From contig NZ_JABVWW010000001.1 of the NCBI RefSeq assembly GCF_013350005.1, positions 1 to 64,000 on the forward strand: 64,000 bases of DNA, given 5' to 3'. Positions 1-8,980 of the stretch are shown here, one piece after another. The position numbers and the translations under genes are program-made. Every line of letters starts with the position of its first letter. Position 1 is the stretch's first letter. This stretch comes from Methylocystis silviterrae. GTDB lineage: Bacteria; Pseudomonadota; Alphaproteobacteria; Rhizobiales; Beijerinckiaceae. The notes below the pieces were generated by a model. The model saw only the letters and a list, made by a program, of their open reading frames with translations. It was not told the DNA's origin and searched no databases.

Positions 1-194
1 CCGCGATCCCCTTGCGACATGACCAAGTGAATCAACTCAACCCCGATTTGGCCAGAGGTTTTTGGAGGCGTCCAGCTCGCCGCCATAAGCGGCTTCATCG
101 TCAGGGAAGCATCAGCTGCGGACAGGCCCGAGCTTGCTGCAAGACACAGCGCTCCGCCGAACGCCGCCGCGACAATTCGATTTCCTGTAGTCAT
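1..194 (-). CDS. Secreted protein of unknown function, N-terminal part only
   Basis: An ATG at 194 reading leftward opens a frame that runs off the window edge after 64 codons. A good Shine-Dalgarno stretch (GGAAGGA) lies about 6 bases upstream of the ATG. The protein begins MTTGNRIVAAAFGGALCLAA and continues through a hydrophobic core to a likely signal-peptidase site near SGLSA-ADA (about residue 26), so it is probably exported. The visible mature part is too short to assign to a family. The 250 bases between this gene and rnd are AT-richer than their surroundings and probably hold its promoter. Confidence 0.6.
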   Translation of the reverse strand, partial: MTTGNRIVAAAFGGALCLAASSGLSAADASLTMKPLMAASWTPPKTSGQIGVELIHLVMSQGDR

Positions 195-444
195 ATCTTA
201 TCCTTCCGTTTCGGAGCAGGGCCGGCGTAACGCACGACCGTCGCAGCGAACTGCGCCCCGCTCGGGATGGAAGGTAGTTACTGCATTGCAGCATGACAAT
301 ATCGCAGTGCAATAACTTATCGTAATGTCGCATTATCTATATGATATTCAACGGTATTTTATGGCGCACAAATATTCGTCAGCCGCTTGCTTGCGCGCAA
401 AAATGGCGCAGCAGCATTGCTGCGCTGCAGCGCAAGCGTGAGGC

Positions 445-1617
445 TTATTCGGCGTTCGCGGGTTCGTCCGCCGCCTGCCAGTCAAAGGTGACGACCCGGC
501 CGTTTTCCACCGAGAGCGCCAAGCGGCCCCGCTTCAACTCCAACGCCTTCTCGCCGAAGATCGCGCGCCGCCAGCCCTTGAGCGCCGGAACGTCGGCGTG
601 ATCGTCATGCGCGACGGATTCGAGATCTTCGACCGTCGCGATCATCTTGGCGGCGACGCCCGTCTCCTCCGACACCTGACGCAGCAAAACCTTGAGCAAC
701 TCGACCGTCGCGCCGTTTGAGTTGCGTCGGTCGCGTTCGATGCGCGGCATTGTGGCGGGATCGCGCGCGAGCCCGCGCTCCACAGCGGCGATGATGTCGG
801 TTCCCGCGCGGGAGCGCTCCATACCTTTCGGAAAGGACCGCAAATTGCCGAGCGCTTCGACAGAGCGCGGCGCGGCTTGAGCAATCTCGAGGAGCAAGTC
901 GTCCTTCAGGACGCGCGAACGCGGCACGTCGCGCGTTTGCGCTTCGAACTCTCGCCAGGCGGCCAGTTCCATCAGAACGGCGAGATCGCGCGGCTTGCGC
1001 GCGCGATGGCGCAGCCGTTCCCAAGCGTTTTCGGGATGCTGCTCATAGGTTGCGGGCGAGGTGAGCGTCTGCATCTCGTCCACGAGCCATTCGAGGCGGT
1101 TGGAACGTTCGAGCCGCGCCCGCAGGGCCATGTATATGTCGCGAAGATGCGTGACGTCGGCGATGGCGTATTCGATTTGGGCGTTTGACAGCGGTCGGCG
1201 CGACCAGTCGGTGAATCGCGACGATTTGTCGAGACTGGCGCGCGTGATCGCCTTCACCAGTTCGAGATAGGACGCTTGTTCGCCGAATCCGCAGACCATG
1301 GCCGCGACCTGCGTATCAAAGATCGGCGCGGGTATGAGTCGGGCGAGGCGCCAGATGATCTCGAGATCCTGGCGCGCGGCGTGGAACACCTTGACGACGT
1401 CGGGATTGGCCATGAGCCCAAAAAATGGCGCAAGATCAAGATCATCGGCAAGGGCGTCGATCGCCACAGCCTCTTCTGGCGACGCCAGCTGGATCACGCA
1501 GACCTGCGGCCAGAACGTGGTTTCGCGCAAAAATTCGGTATCGACCGTGACGAAGGGATGCTGAGCAAAACGGTCGCAGACCGCCGTCAGTTCGGGATTG
1601 GTGGTAAGAAGACTCAT
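445..1617 (-). CDS. rnd: Ribonuclease D
   Basis: A 390-residue 3'-5' exoribonuclease of the DEDD superfamily, which trims the 3' ends of tRNA precursors and other small RNAs in the cytoplasm. The first acidic motif is visible near residue 26 (TVDTEFLRE). The second is around [11 protein letters not shown], and the third is [11 protein letters not shown], which carries the tyrosine of the DEDDy type. The C-terminal half, with conserved helices around residues 210-290, fits the HRDC RNA-binding domain. The length matches the family (about 380-390). It is divergent from the TPR gene, and the start [10 protein letters not shown] is the only sensible one. No strong Shine-Dalgarno is visible before it. 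Confidence 0.92.
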   Translation of the reverse strand: MSLLTTNPELTAVCDRFAQHPFVTVDTEFLRETTFWPQVCVIQLASPEEAVAIDALADDLDLAPFFGLMANPDVVKVFHAARQDLEIIWRLARLIPAPIFDTQVAAMVCGFGEQASYLELVKAITRASLDKSSRFTDWSRRPLSNAQIEYAIADVTHLRDIYMALRARLERSNRLEWLVDEMQTLTSPATYEQHPENAWERLRHRARKPRDLAVLMELAAWREFEAQTRDVPRSRVLKDDLLLEIAQAAPRSVEALGNLRSFPKGMERSRAGTDIIAAVERGLARDPATMPRIERDRRNSNGATVELLKVLLRQVSEETGVAAKMIATVEDLESVAHDDHADVPALKGWRRAIFGEKALELKRGRLALSVENGRVVTFDWQAADEPANAE

Positions 1618-1932
1618 TGAACTGGTTCTAAACGTTTTTGGTCTCGGTCTGAAGTCCTAAGGAGCAACTTAGGACGTCTCAGCCACGCTCGGCCGGCTTC
1701 GGCCCCGCCAAAATACACGGTTTTGCCGAAAATTTGCAGACCATCGGACGCCACGTCCGCACTGGACCGCGCGAAAAGCTGGCGCCGATGCGGTCCAGCA
1801 GGGGGCGCATCGACTGCTCAACTGTCGCAACAAGACAGCCCGGGCCTCTGGAGTTCCATGATTTGCAAGTTGCGGCCGATGCCCGATGGGGTAGCATGCC
1901 GCCGCCACTCTATCCGGGGAGCCACCCAATTC
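1618..1932. other. Divergent intergenic region, rnd / TPR gene
   Basis: These 315 bases separate the divergent starts of rnd and the TPR gene. An open frame extends leftward from the TPR gene to about 1723, but it encodes no signal peptide or recognisable domain and looks like ordinary GC-rich background. A short GGCC-TTC-GGCC type hairpin sits near 1690-1712. No gene is seen; promoters for both flanking genes presumably lie here. Confidence 0.4.
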
Positions 1933-2883
1933 ATGCATGAGCGTCTCACTCTCGCAGCGCGCGCGGCCGCGCGGGCGCGGTGTCCGGCGGCTGTCATCGC
2001 CGCTTCACTTCTCGTCGTCAGCGCGCCCGCCATGGCTGCGCATAAGCGCGGCGTCAGCCCGGCGTGGAGTCAGTGCCGCGCGCCTGACCCCGACGCGCGC
2101 ATCGCAGGCTGCACGCAAGTCATTCGGGAGATCGACAAGGAGACCCCGCACAACAAGGTGGCCGCCTATGTCAACCGCGCCGGCGCTTATCAGGCGAAGG
2201 GCGACTACGCGCACGCGCTCGAGGACTTCGGCAAGGCGCTGGAGTTTGAACCCAAATCATCGGTGATTCTGGCCGCACGCGGCGCTGCGCATCATGCCAA
2301 GGGCGATCTCGACAACGCGCTCGCCGACTATGATCAGGCGATCGCCGCCGACAAAAAGAACGCCGCCGCGCTTCTGGCGCGCGCCTACATTTGGCGCGCC
2401 AAAGGCGATGTCGAGAAGGCTCTCGCCGATCTCGGGGACGCCGCGAAAGCCGACCCAAAATCAACGGCGCCGGACGTTGCAGCGGGCGCTCTCTATCACG
2501 GGAAAGGCGATCATGATCGCGCCATCGCGGCATTTTCCGAGGCCGCAAAGCGCGATCCCAAACTGGCCGCGGCGCGCAATGGGCGCGGCGCCTGCCACTA
2601 CGCCAAGGGCGAATTCGATAAGGCGATCGCCGACTTCGACGCGGCGCTGAAAATTGACGCCAGCTACGTCGGCGCGCTTGTCAACCGCGCCAACGCCTGG
2701 CGGGCCAAGAAGGATTTCGCCCGCGCCAAGGCCGATTACGACGCCGCGCTGGCGGCCAAGCCTGATCTTGCCGCGGCGAAGAAGGGATCGGACGACATGG
2801 CCAGGCTCATCGCCAAGAAGGGTTCGGGCGCGGCGACGCCGGCCGATTCCGCTCCGCCCGAAGCCGAACACGACCACAACTGA
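1933..2883 (+). CDS. Secreted tetratricopeptide-repeat protein
   Basis: A 316-residue protein built mostly of TPR units: successive 34-residue blocks with A-x-x-x-x-G-A/N, a K-G-D-x-D-x-A-x-x-D-x core and a P near the end, covering about residues 65-300. The frame is open further upstream, but the ATG at 1933 is chosen because it gives a classical signal peptide (arginine-rich start, hydrophobic ALLVV-type core, ending SAPAMA) and has GGGGAG 12 bases upstream. TPR solenoids bind proteins or peptides, so a periplasmic scaffold or chaperone role is likely. The sequence does not show a partner. The C-terminal tail is rich in Ala, Pro and Glu. It is convergent with the peroxiredoxin gene. Confidence 0.8.
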   Translation: MHERLTLAARAAARARCPAAVIAASLLVVSAPAMAAHKRGVSPAWSQCRAPDPDARIAGCTQVIREIDKETPHNKVAAYVNRAGAYQAKGDYAHALEDFGKALEFEPKSSVILAARGAAHHAKGDLDNALADYDQAIAADKKNAAALLARAYIWRAKGDVEKALADLGDAAKADPKSTAPDVAAGALYHGKGDHDRAIAAFSEAAKRDPKLAAARNGRGACHYAKGEFDKAIADFDAALKIDASYVGALVNRANAWRAKKDFARAKADYDAALAAKPDLAAAKKGSDDMARLIAKKGSGAATPADSAPPEAEHDHN

Positions 2884-2906
2884 AGCCCCGGAAGGCGGAA
2901 GGCGCG

Positions 2907-3425
2907 TTAAAGCGCCTTCGCCGCCGCCAGAACCTCCTCGGCGTGGCCCGGAACCTTCACCTTCCGCCAGATCTTGGCGATGCGGCCGTCGGGACCAATG
3001 AGCACCGTCGTGCGCTCGACGCCCATATATTTGCGGCCATACATGCTTTTCTCGACCCAGACGCCATAGGCGCCGAGCGTGTCCTTTCGCTCATCTGACG
3101 CGAGGGGCAGCGACAATTCATATTTGGCGCGAAATTTGTCGTGGCTCTTGATCGGGTCCGGCGACATGCCGACGACCACGGCCTTGGCCTTCGCAAAACT
3201 CTCGCGTAAGGCGTTGAATTCGATCGCTTCCTTCGTGCAGCCCGACGTGTCGTCCTTTGGGTAGAAGTAGAGCACGACTTTTTTGCCCTTCAGCGCGGCA
3301 AGCGAGATCTGTTCGCCGCCAGCCCCTGGGAGATCGAAGGCCGGCGCCAAGCTTCCTTCCTTTAAGCCTCCCTCCTTCTTCGCCTCCTTGAGTGTAGGTT
3401 CGGCCTTGCCGGCGGTCGTGCTCAT
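2907..3425 (-). CDS. bcp: Thioredoxin-dependent peroxiredoxin, Bcp/PrxQ type
   Basis: A 172-residue thiol peroxidase that reduces H2O2 and organic hydroperoxides using thioredoxin. The core is standard: an entry strand GKKVVLYFYPKDDTSGCTKE with the peroxidatic cysteine in the TSGCT context, followed by the EAIEF helix, where PrxQ enzymes often carry a resolving Cys. Here that position is Ile, so the protein looks 1-Cys at this site. The C-terminus (KVKVPGHAEEVL) matches the family. The start at 3425 (MSTTAGKAEP) is preferred over one 7 codons upstream because AAAGGAAGG precedes it at good spacing. The N-terminus carries about 25 extra Lys/Glu-rich residues before the fold. Confidence 0.9.
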   Translation of the reverse strand: MSTTAGKAEPTLKEAKKEGGLKEGSLAPAFDLPGAGGEQISLAALKGKKVVLYFYPKDDTSGCTKEAIEFNALRESFAKAKAVVVGMSPDPIKSHDKFRAKYELSLPLASDERKDTLGAYGVWVEKSMYGRKYMGVERTTVLIGPDGRIAKIWRKVKVPGHAEEVLAAAKAL

Positions 3426-3627
3426 GGCGCCTTCCTTTCGTCGCATCTGCAGCTAAAATCGGTCCGTAGAATGCAGACTGCGCGCCAGCCGGCAAGATCG
3501 GCGTACAAGACCGGCGTAATTGCCCGCGTCCGCGCTGCGATCGAGCCGAGAGCGAGGCCAATTGACCGACAGGACGGGGCGCAAGCCTAGCGGCGCCGGA
3601 GTCGTCGTCGATAGGGGGCGGCGCGCG

Positions 3628-6600
3628 ATGCAGCGGGCCTGTCGCGCAGCGTTGCGACCGCCGTTTTTTTTGGCGCCGCGCCGCGGACTTCCCCGCCTGC
3701 TCATGCTCAGCGGACTTGCCGCAACGCTGCTGTGCGCGCTGACGTTCGGCGGCTTCTTCCTGCTGCTTTCGCAGGGCTCCATCACCTTTGCTTGGCTCGC
3801 GCCGCGCATCGTCGAATCGCTCGACGAACTCGCGGGCGGCCGGTACGAATTTTCGCTGGGCGCCGCTGCGATCGGCAATGGCGATCATGGCCCGACGCTG
3901 TCCGTCGACAATTTCATCATCAAGAAAGAGGGTCGTCCCATCGTGGCGGCGCCGCGCGCGGAACTGTCGCTCGACCTTCGCTCTTTGCTGATCGGCCGCA
4001 TAAAGCTGCGCCGGCTCGAGGTTCTCGATCTGGACTTGCGCCTGTCGGTCAACCCGGACGGCGCCGTCGTGATTTCAGCCGGCGCTCAACCCGTTCCTGC
4101 GGCGGCGCCAGCGATTGCGCCCGGCGCGCCGGCGAACGGCTCCGGGTCGGAGCGCGTGACTCTGCTGCGCGACGCGGCGGGGGCCCTGCGCGGGCTCATG
4201 GACTTGGCCACGAGCCCGAACAGTCCAATCGCCGCGCTTGATCGCCTCGGCGTGGCGCACGGCCGGCTCACCATCGACGACCGCACGATCGATCGCGCCA
4301 TCCGCTATGAAGACGTGACGCTCAGCCTCGACAAGGGCGGCGCCGGCATGCGCTTCTCGGCGGCGGCCAATGGCCCCTCGGGGCGTTGGACGGCCGTCGC
4401 CGTCGCAAAGGGCGCGCCGGGAGGACGGCGCGATTTCAACGCGCAGTTTCGCAATTTTTCGATCGACGAGATTTCGCTTGCCGGCGGCTTCCGCACCACC
4501 CGCTTCGACACTGACGCGCCACTCTCCTTCGACCTGAGATTCGCGCTCGGTCCGGGCGACGAGGTTCTCGAAGCATCGGGTCAAATGGAGATCGGCCGGG
4601 GCTATTTCCGCTTCGACGAGCCGGATCACGAGCCGGTGATGATCGAAAAGATCGCCGGCGTCGCGGTTTGGGACAGGGCCGCGCGCAAGGTCGCAATCGC
4701 GCCGCTTGTGTTCAAGGCCGGCGGTTTCGACATGACCATCGTCGGCGACGCCCGCCCGCCTGACGGCGCTAGGACCTTAGCCGATGCGGCGAGCCTGGAT
4801 GGGCCATGGACGATCGCGTTGCGCCTGAAAGCGCCAACCATGGTCGCGCCTGAGCGCGCGGGAGAGAAAAATGTCCGCATTGACGACGGACTGCTCAACG
4901 CGCGCCTGTTTCGAGACGAACGCCAGATCGTCTTCGACAAATTCGCGTTCGACGGTCCCGACACGCACATCGACCTCAACGGCGCAGTGAGTTGGCGCGA
5001 CGACATTCGCGTCATACTCAAGATGGGAATCGAAGAGACGCAGATACGCGCGCTCGCGCGCCTGTGGCCCACCCATGTCGCGCCGTCCGTGCGCACTTGG
5101 TTCGTCGATCATGTGCCGGTCGGCGTCTTAAAGCGCGTCCAATATGCCGCCGACTTCGACGGCGCGGCGCTGAACGCGATGCGCTACGAGCAGGCGCCGC
5201 CGGATCGCTCGCTGTTCGCCGAGGGCGACATCGTCGACGCGACAGTCTCCGACATCCTGCCGGGCATGGCGCCGCTGACCGGCATCAACGGAAGACTGCG
5301 GATCACCGGACAGACGGCGTCTTTCGACGCGACCTCAGGCGCCATGGAAACCGGGCCGGGTCGAGGCCTTGCACTATCATCCGGCCGCTTCCTGGTCGCC
5401 GACAGCGCGCTGCGCCCGACGCCCGCGATGGTCGAGGTCACTGTTGGCGGCGACGTCGAGGCCGTCTCTGACCTGCTTTCATTGCCGGCGATCGCCGACC
5501 ACGCGTCTGTCCCCGTGGAAGCGGGCGCGCTGAAAGGAACCATCGAGGGTCGGCTGCGCGTCGATTTCGAGACAGGGGCGACCGCGCGCGACGCGGCCAC
5601 GACTTTCGCGATCGACGCGACGACGTCGAACCTTGTGATCGAGAAGCTGATCGGCAGGGAAAAGCTCGAGAACGGCGCGCTGCATATTATCGCTGACCGA
5701 GCCGGACTGCGCGTGAGCGGAACCGGCCGACTCTTTGGCGCGCCGGCGACCCTCGACGTGCGCCGCGGCTTTGGCGACAAGGGTCCCGCACAGGCGCAGG
5801 TCGCATTCACTTTTGACGATGCGGCGCGCCAGCGCGCCGGCTACGCCATCGCCGGCGTCAGCGGCCCGATTCTGGCGACGATACGCACGCCGATCCCGGT
5901 TGAGAACGTCGATACGCGGATCGAACTCGATCTCACCCGGACGAATTTCGACAATCCGCTCCCGGGCCTGGTGAAGCCGGCGGGAAAGCCGGCAAAGTCT
6001 TCGTTCACGCTGACGCGCCACGGCGAGGCGATGTCGCTCGAACAATTCATGTTCGACGCGGGACCGACGCAAGCGCAGGGCGTCATCGAATTCGGCAGAG
6101 ATGGCGCATTCCGCGCGGCCCGTCTCTCGCAGGCGCGGCTCTCGCCCGGAGACGACATGCGCGTCGACGTGCAGCGTAGCGGCGAACTGGTGAAGATCGT
6201 CGCGCGCGGCGCGAATTTCGACGCCCGTCCGATCATGCAGGGGTTGCTGCGCGCCGATCGCGGCAAGGGCAGCGTTGACGACCTCGATCTCGACTTCAAA
6301 TCGCCGATCGTCACCGGCTACGGCAAGCAAATTCTCACAAACGTCGAACTGAAATTGGAGCGTCGCGGCGGCAAGCCCCGTGGGGTGGCGCTTAAAGGCT
6401 TTTTCGGCCGCGAGCAGCTCACAGTCGGCATGGGGCGCGGTCAGGATAACCAGTCGCAAATCGAAATTGCGACAAACGACGGCGGCTCGCTGCTCTCCTT
6501 CTTTGACATCTATCGGAAGATGGACAGCGGCGCCCTGACCGCGACTGTACAGCTTAATCAAAACCGAGCCGATGGCGCTTTGCGCATTCGCGACTTCTTC

Positions 6601-7068
6601 GTGCGCGGCGAACCGACCGTGCGCCAGCTGATGGCGCAAAGCGGAACGGCGCGCGCGGACGATCGCGGCAATTACCGCTTCGACCCCGACCTCGTTCGCG
6701 TCGGCAGATTGGAGAGCGACTTCAGCTGGTCGGGCGGACAGCTTACCGTGCGCGAGGGCGTGCTGTCGGGTCCCGAGATCGGCCTCACCTTCGACGGCTA
6801 CATCGACTTCCCGCGCGAGCGGCTGGACCTCGTGGGCTCATATGTGCCCGCCTATGCGTTGAACAATCTGTTGTCGAATATTCCAGTGGTCGGCGTCGTG
6901 CTCGCCGGCGGACAGCATGAAGGCGTCTTTGCGCTGAGCTATCGCCTCTATGGCGCGCTCTCATCGCCCTCGATCAACGTCAATCCGCTCTCGGCGATCG
7001 CGCCCGGCTTGATGCGCAAGATCATGGGCGTCATCGACGGCACTGCGCGAATGCCGCAGCAGCGGTAG
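3628..7068 (+). CDS. AsmA/YhdP-like large envelope protein (DUF3971 type)
   Basis: A protein of about 1146 residues with one N-terminal membrane segment (around LLMLSGLAATLLCALTFGGF). A very long beta-rich periplasmic region follows, with many repeats of short strands and little Cys. The order matches the YhdP/AsmA-like group: an N-terminal DUF3971-type segment (roughly residues 60-550) and an AsmA-like C-terminal region ending GVFALSYRLYGALSSPSINV. Proteins of this group form bridge-like lipid-transport tubes between inner and outer membranes; that role is inferred from family knowledge. The ATG at 3628 is preferred because AGGGGG lies upstream and the basic N-terminus then leads straight into the membrane anchor. 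The frame is open upstream to 3520. It is convergent with tyrS. Confidence 0.85.
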   Translation: MQRACRAALRPPFFLAPRRGLPRLLMLSGLAATLLCALTFGGFFLLLSQGSITFAWLAPRIVESLDELAGGRYEFSLGAAAIGNGDHGPTLSVDNFIIKKEGRPIVAAPRAELSLDLRSLLIGRIKLRRLEVLDLDLRLSVNPDGAVVISAGAQPVPAAAPAIAPGAPANGSGSERVTLLRDAAGALRGLMDLATSPNSPIAALDRLGVAHGRLTIDDRTIDRAIRYEDVTLSLDKGGAGMRFSAAANGPSGRWTAVAVAKGAPGGRRDFNAQFRNFSIDEISLAGGFRTTRFDTDAPLSFDLRFALGPGDEVLEASGQMEIGRGYFRFDEPDHEPVMIEKIAGVAVWDRAARKVAIAPLVFKAGGFDMTIVGDARPPDGARTLADAASLDGPWTIALRLKAPTMVAPERAGEKNVRIDDGLLNARLFRDERQIVFDKFAFDGPDTHIDLNGAVSWRDDIRVILKMGIEETQIRALARLWPTHVAPSVRTWFVDHVPVGVLKRVQYAADFDGAALNAMRYEQAPPDRSLFAEGDIVDATVSDILPGMAPLTGINGRLRITGQTASFDATSGAMETGPGRGLALSSGRFLVADSALRPTPAMVEVTVGGDVEAVSDLLSLPAIADHASVPVEAGALKGTIEGRLRVDFETGATARDAATTFAIDATTSNLVIEKLIGREKLENGALHIIADRAGLRVSGTGRLFGAPATLDVRRGFGDKGPAQAQVAFTFDDAARQRAGYAIAGVSGPILATIRTPIPVENVDTRIELDLTRTNFDNPLPGLVKPAGKPAKSSFTLTRHGEAMSLEQFMFDAGPTQAQGVIEFGRDGAFRAARLSQARLSPGDDMRVDVQRSGELVKIVARGANFDARPIMQGLLRADRGKGSVDDLDLDFKSPIVTGYGKQILTNVELKLERRGGKPRGVALKGFFGREQLTVGMGRGQDNQSQIEIATNDGGSLLSFFDIYRKMDSGALTATVQLNQNRADGALRIRDFFVRGEPTVRQLMAQSGTARADDRGNYRFDPDLVRVGRLESDFSWSGGQLTVREGVLSGPEIGLTFDGYIDFPRERLDLVGSYVPAYALNNLLSNIPVVGVVLAGGQHEGVFALSYRLYGALSSPSINVNPLSAIAPGLMRKIMGVIDGTARMPQQR

Positions 7069-7089
7069 GTTTTCGCGGCCGCAGTGGCG

Positions 7090-8352
7090 CTAAGCGCGCT
7101 CAAGCAATACGTGCTTTTTCTTGCCGAGCGAGAGTTTGACGACGCCGTCGCTCGCAAACTCCGCTTCGCCGATGACGCTGCGTTCGTCCGTCACCGGCGC
7201 ATCATTGACGCGCAGCCCGCCGCCCTTGATCTGGCGTCGCGCTTCGCCGGTCGACGCGACGAGACCGGCTTTGACGAAGGCCGTCAGCACGCCGAGGCCG
7301 GCGGCGACGTCCTCAGCCGAAACGGCGATCTTGGGGAGCGACAGCGCGAGCGCGCCCTCTTCGAATGTCGTGCGCGCGGTCGCCGCAGCCTCATCCGCCG
7401 CCGCGCGGCCGTGAATGAGCGCCGTCGCCTCCGTCGCGAGAGTCTTCTTGGCTTCGTTGATGTCGGCGCCTTGCAGCGCGGCGAGGCGCGCGATCTCTTC
7501 CATCGGCAGGAAGGTGAAGAGCTTCAGGAAGCGGGAGACGTCGGCGTCTTCCGTATTGCGCCAATACTGCCAATAGTCATAAGGCGACAGCATGTCGGCG
7601 TTGAGCCAGATGGCGCCCGCCGCCGTCTTGCCCATCTTGGCGCCCGACGCCGTCGTCAGCAGCGGCGAGGTGAGCGCATAGAGTTGCGGGCAGCCCATGC
7701 GGCGGCCGAGATCGAGGCCCGTGACGATATTGCCCCATTGATCCGAGCCGCCCATCTGCAGCAGCGCGCCGTAACGCCTGTTGATCTCGACGAAGTCGTA
7801 AGCCTGCAGGCACATGTAGTTGAACTCGATGAAGGAGAGTTCGTGCTCGCGTTCGAGCCGCAGCTTCACCGAATCCATCGTCAGCATGCGGTTGACGGAG
7901 AAGTGGCGGCCGACGTCGCGCAGGAAGTCGATATAGTTTAAAGCCGCCAGCCAATCGGCGTTGTCGAGCATCAGCGCGTCTGTGGCGCCATCTCCAAAGG
8001 TGAGAAAGCGTTCGAAGACGGTTCGGATCGACGCCTTGTTCGCGTCGATCTGCTCGACGGTCAAAAGCTTGCGGCTCTCGTCCTTGCCGGAGGGATCGCC
8101 GACTCGCGTCGTGCCGCCGCCCATCAGCGGCAACGGCTTGCCGCCGGTGCGCTGCAGCCAGGCGAGCATCATGATCGGCAGCAGCGAGCCGACATGAAGC
8201 GACGGCGCCGTGCAGTCAAAGCCGATATAGGCGGAGAGCGTCCCGGAGAGCGCCTTCTCGTCCAGCCCCTCGAAATCGGAGCATTGATGAACGAAGCCGC
8301 GCTCGATCAGAGCGCGCAGGAAATCGGACGTGGGAGTAAAATCAGCGGTCAT
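7090..8352 (-). CDS. tyrS: Tyrosyl-tRNA synthetase
   Basis: A 420-residue class I aminoacyl-tRNA synthetase that charges tRNA-Tyr. The HIGH-like motif is HVGSLLP (about residues 46-52), the tyrosine/tRNA pocket includes [12 protein letters not shown], and the KMSKS-like loop is KMGKT. A C-terminal S4-like RNA-binding domain follows ([13 protein letters not shown]). The start [11 protein letters not shown] at 8352 gives the usual family length; the open frame upstream adds 48 non-conserved residues. It is transcribed away from the vapBC remnant. Confidence 0.96.
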   Translation of the reverse strand: MTADFTPTSDFLRALIERGFVHQCSDFEGLDEKALSGTLSAYIGFDCTAPSLHVGSLLPIMMLAWLQRTGGKPLPLMGGGTTRVGDPSGKDESRKLLTVEQIDANKASIRTVFERFLTFGDGATDALMLDNADWLAALNYIDFLRDVGRHFSVNRMLTMDSVKLRLEREHELSFIEFNYMCLQAYDFVEINRRYGALLQMGGSDQWGNIVTGLDLGRRMGCPQLYALTSPLLTTASGAKMGKTAAGAIWLNADMLSPYDYWQYWRNTEDADVSRFLKLFTFLPMEEIARLAALQGADINEAKKTLATEATALIHGRAAADEAAATARTTFEEGALALSLPKIAVSAEDVAAGLGVLTAFVKAGLVASTGEARRQIKGGGLRVNDAPVTDERSVIGEAEFASDGVVKLSLGKKKHVLLERA

Positions 8353-8470
8353 GGCGGGGTGATAGGCGCTACGCGGCGCCCGCGCAAGCGAGCCCGGCTC
8401 GAGAGTTCCAGTTAAAATTTGAAGCTCCTTACGATATGTAAGTGTTCTAAGGAGATGGAGCCTGGCCTCA

Positions 8471-8632
8471 ATGTCGAAGGCAACTCTAACCAGCAAGGGT
8501 CAGATCGCTCTGCCCGCGAAGGTGCGCCGAGCCTTCATACGACGCCTTAAAGGCGTTGTTCCGGCGCCCTCGACGCCAGTCACGCTTGAGGCAATGGAAG
8601 CGGCGATCCGAAGCCGCGCCAGCGAAAAGTGA
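8471..8632 (+). pseudogene. Truncated AbrB/VapB-type antitoxin (internal deletion)
   Basis: A 53-codon frame starting [20 protein letters not shown], the hallmark N-terminus of the AbrB/SpoVT swapped-hairpin DNA-binding domain. Intact family members continue with a loop such as LGLKPGDRV and a second beta-hairpin. Here the sequence jumps directly to the normal C-terminal tail (LKGVVPAPSTPVTLEAMEAA), so about 25-30 residues from the middle are missing. This is family knowledge applied to the visible sequence. The tail is the part that normally contacts the PIN toxin. It overlaps the toxin remnant by a GTGA start/stop. I treat it as decayed; a minimal antitoxin tail retaining function cannot be excluded. 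Confidence 0.7.
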
Positions 8633-8736
8633 TAGCGCTCGATACAAATGTGCTCGTGCGCTACCTCGTGCAGGATGATCGCGGCCAGGCTCGAACCTCG
8701 ACGCGATTTACCGAGCGAGCGGCCAAACTCTCATGA
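8629..8736 (+). pseudogene. VapC (PIN-domain) toxin remnant, N-terminal 35 residues
   Basis: A GTG start overlaps the antitoxin stop (GTGA). The frame encodes VIALDTNVLVRYLVQDD, the unmistakable first strand of a VapC-type PIN ribonuclease with the first catalytic aspartate (ALDTNVLVR). It then drifts into unrelated sequence and stops after 35 codons. The remaining three acidic residues of the PIN active site are absent, so no nuclease can be made. The downstream part has been replaced by the palindromic repeat at 8750, which may mark the deletion end. Confidence 0.75.
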
Positions 8737-8749
8737 GAGGCGCAACCTG

Positions 8750-8864
8750 CTCCCTCTCCCGCGAAGCGGGGGAGAGTTGGGGAGGGGGCCGACGTTTCTT
8801 CTCACGTCGGAGCGCTCCTTGCCCCCTTCCGGCGCTCCCCTCGCTAACGCGGGAGAAGGGAGAG
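8750..8864. repeat. Paired palindromic intergenic repeat (REP-like), copy 1
   Basis: The first unit (8750-8788) contains CTCCCTCTCCCGC, a short spacer, then GCGGGGGAGAGTTGGGGAGG. The second, inverted unit (about 8821-8862) contains CCCCTTCCGGCGCTCCCC and GCGGGAGAAGGGAG. The same two-unit arrangement recurs at 45421-45551, which shows it is a dispersed family. Each unit can fold as a GC-rich hairpin. Such elements usually lie in intergenic space and can affect transcript ends. Confidence 0.75.
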
Positions 8865-8904
8865 CGGCGCCGCCGCGCCTCGCGACCTTCGCGGCCGCTT
8901 TCTT

Positions 8905-8923
8905 GCCCCGCTGCGGGGCTTTT
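8905..8923 (+). terminator. Possible intrinsic terminator before the MBOAT gene
   Basis: GCCCC-GCTGC-GGGGC followed directly by TTTT. The stem is short and the T-run modest. It lies 58 bases upstream of the MBOAT start and could end read-through from the vapBC remnant. Confidence 0.3.
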
Positions 8924-8980
8924 GGTAGAAGCCGCAGGCTTTCGCGCTCGCGCCGGCGCGCCGTCGAACGCAGGACAATC

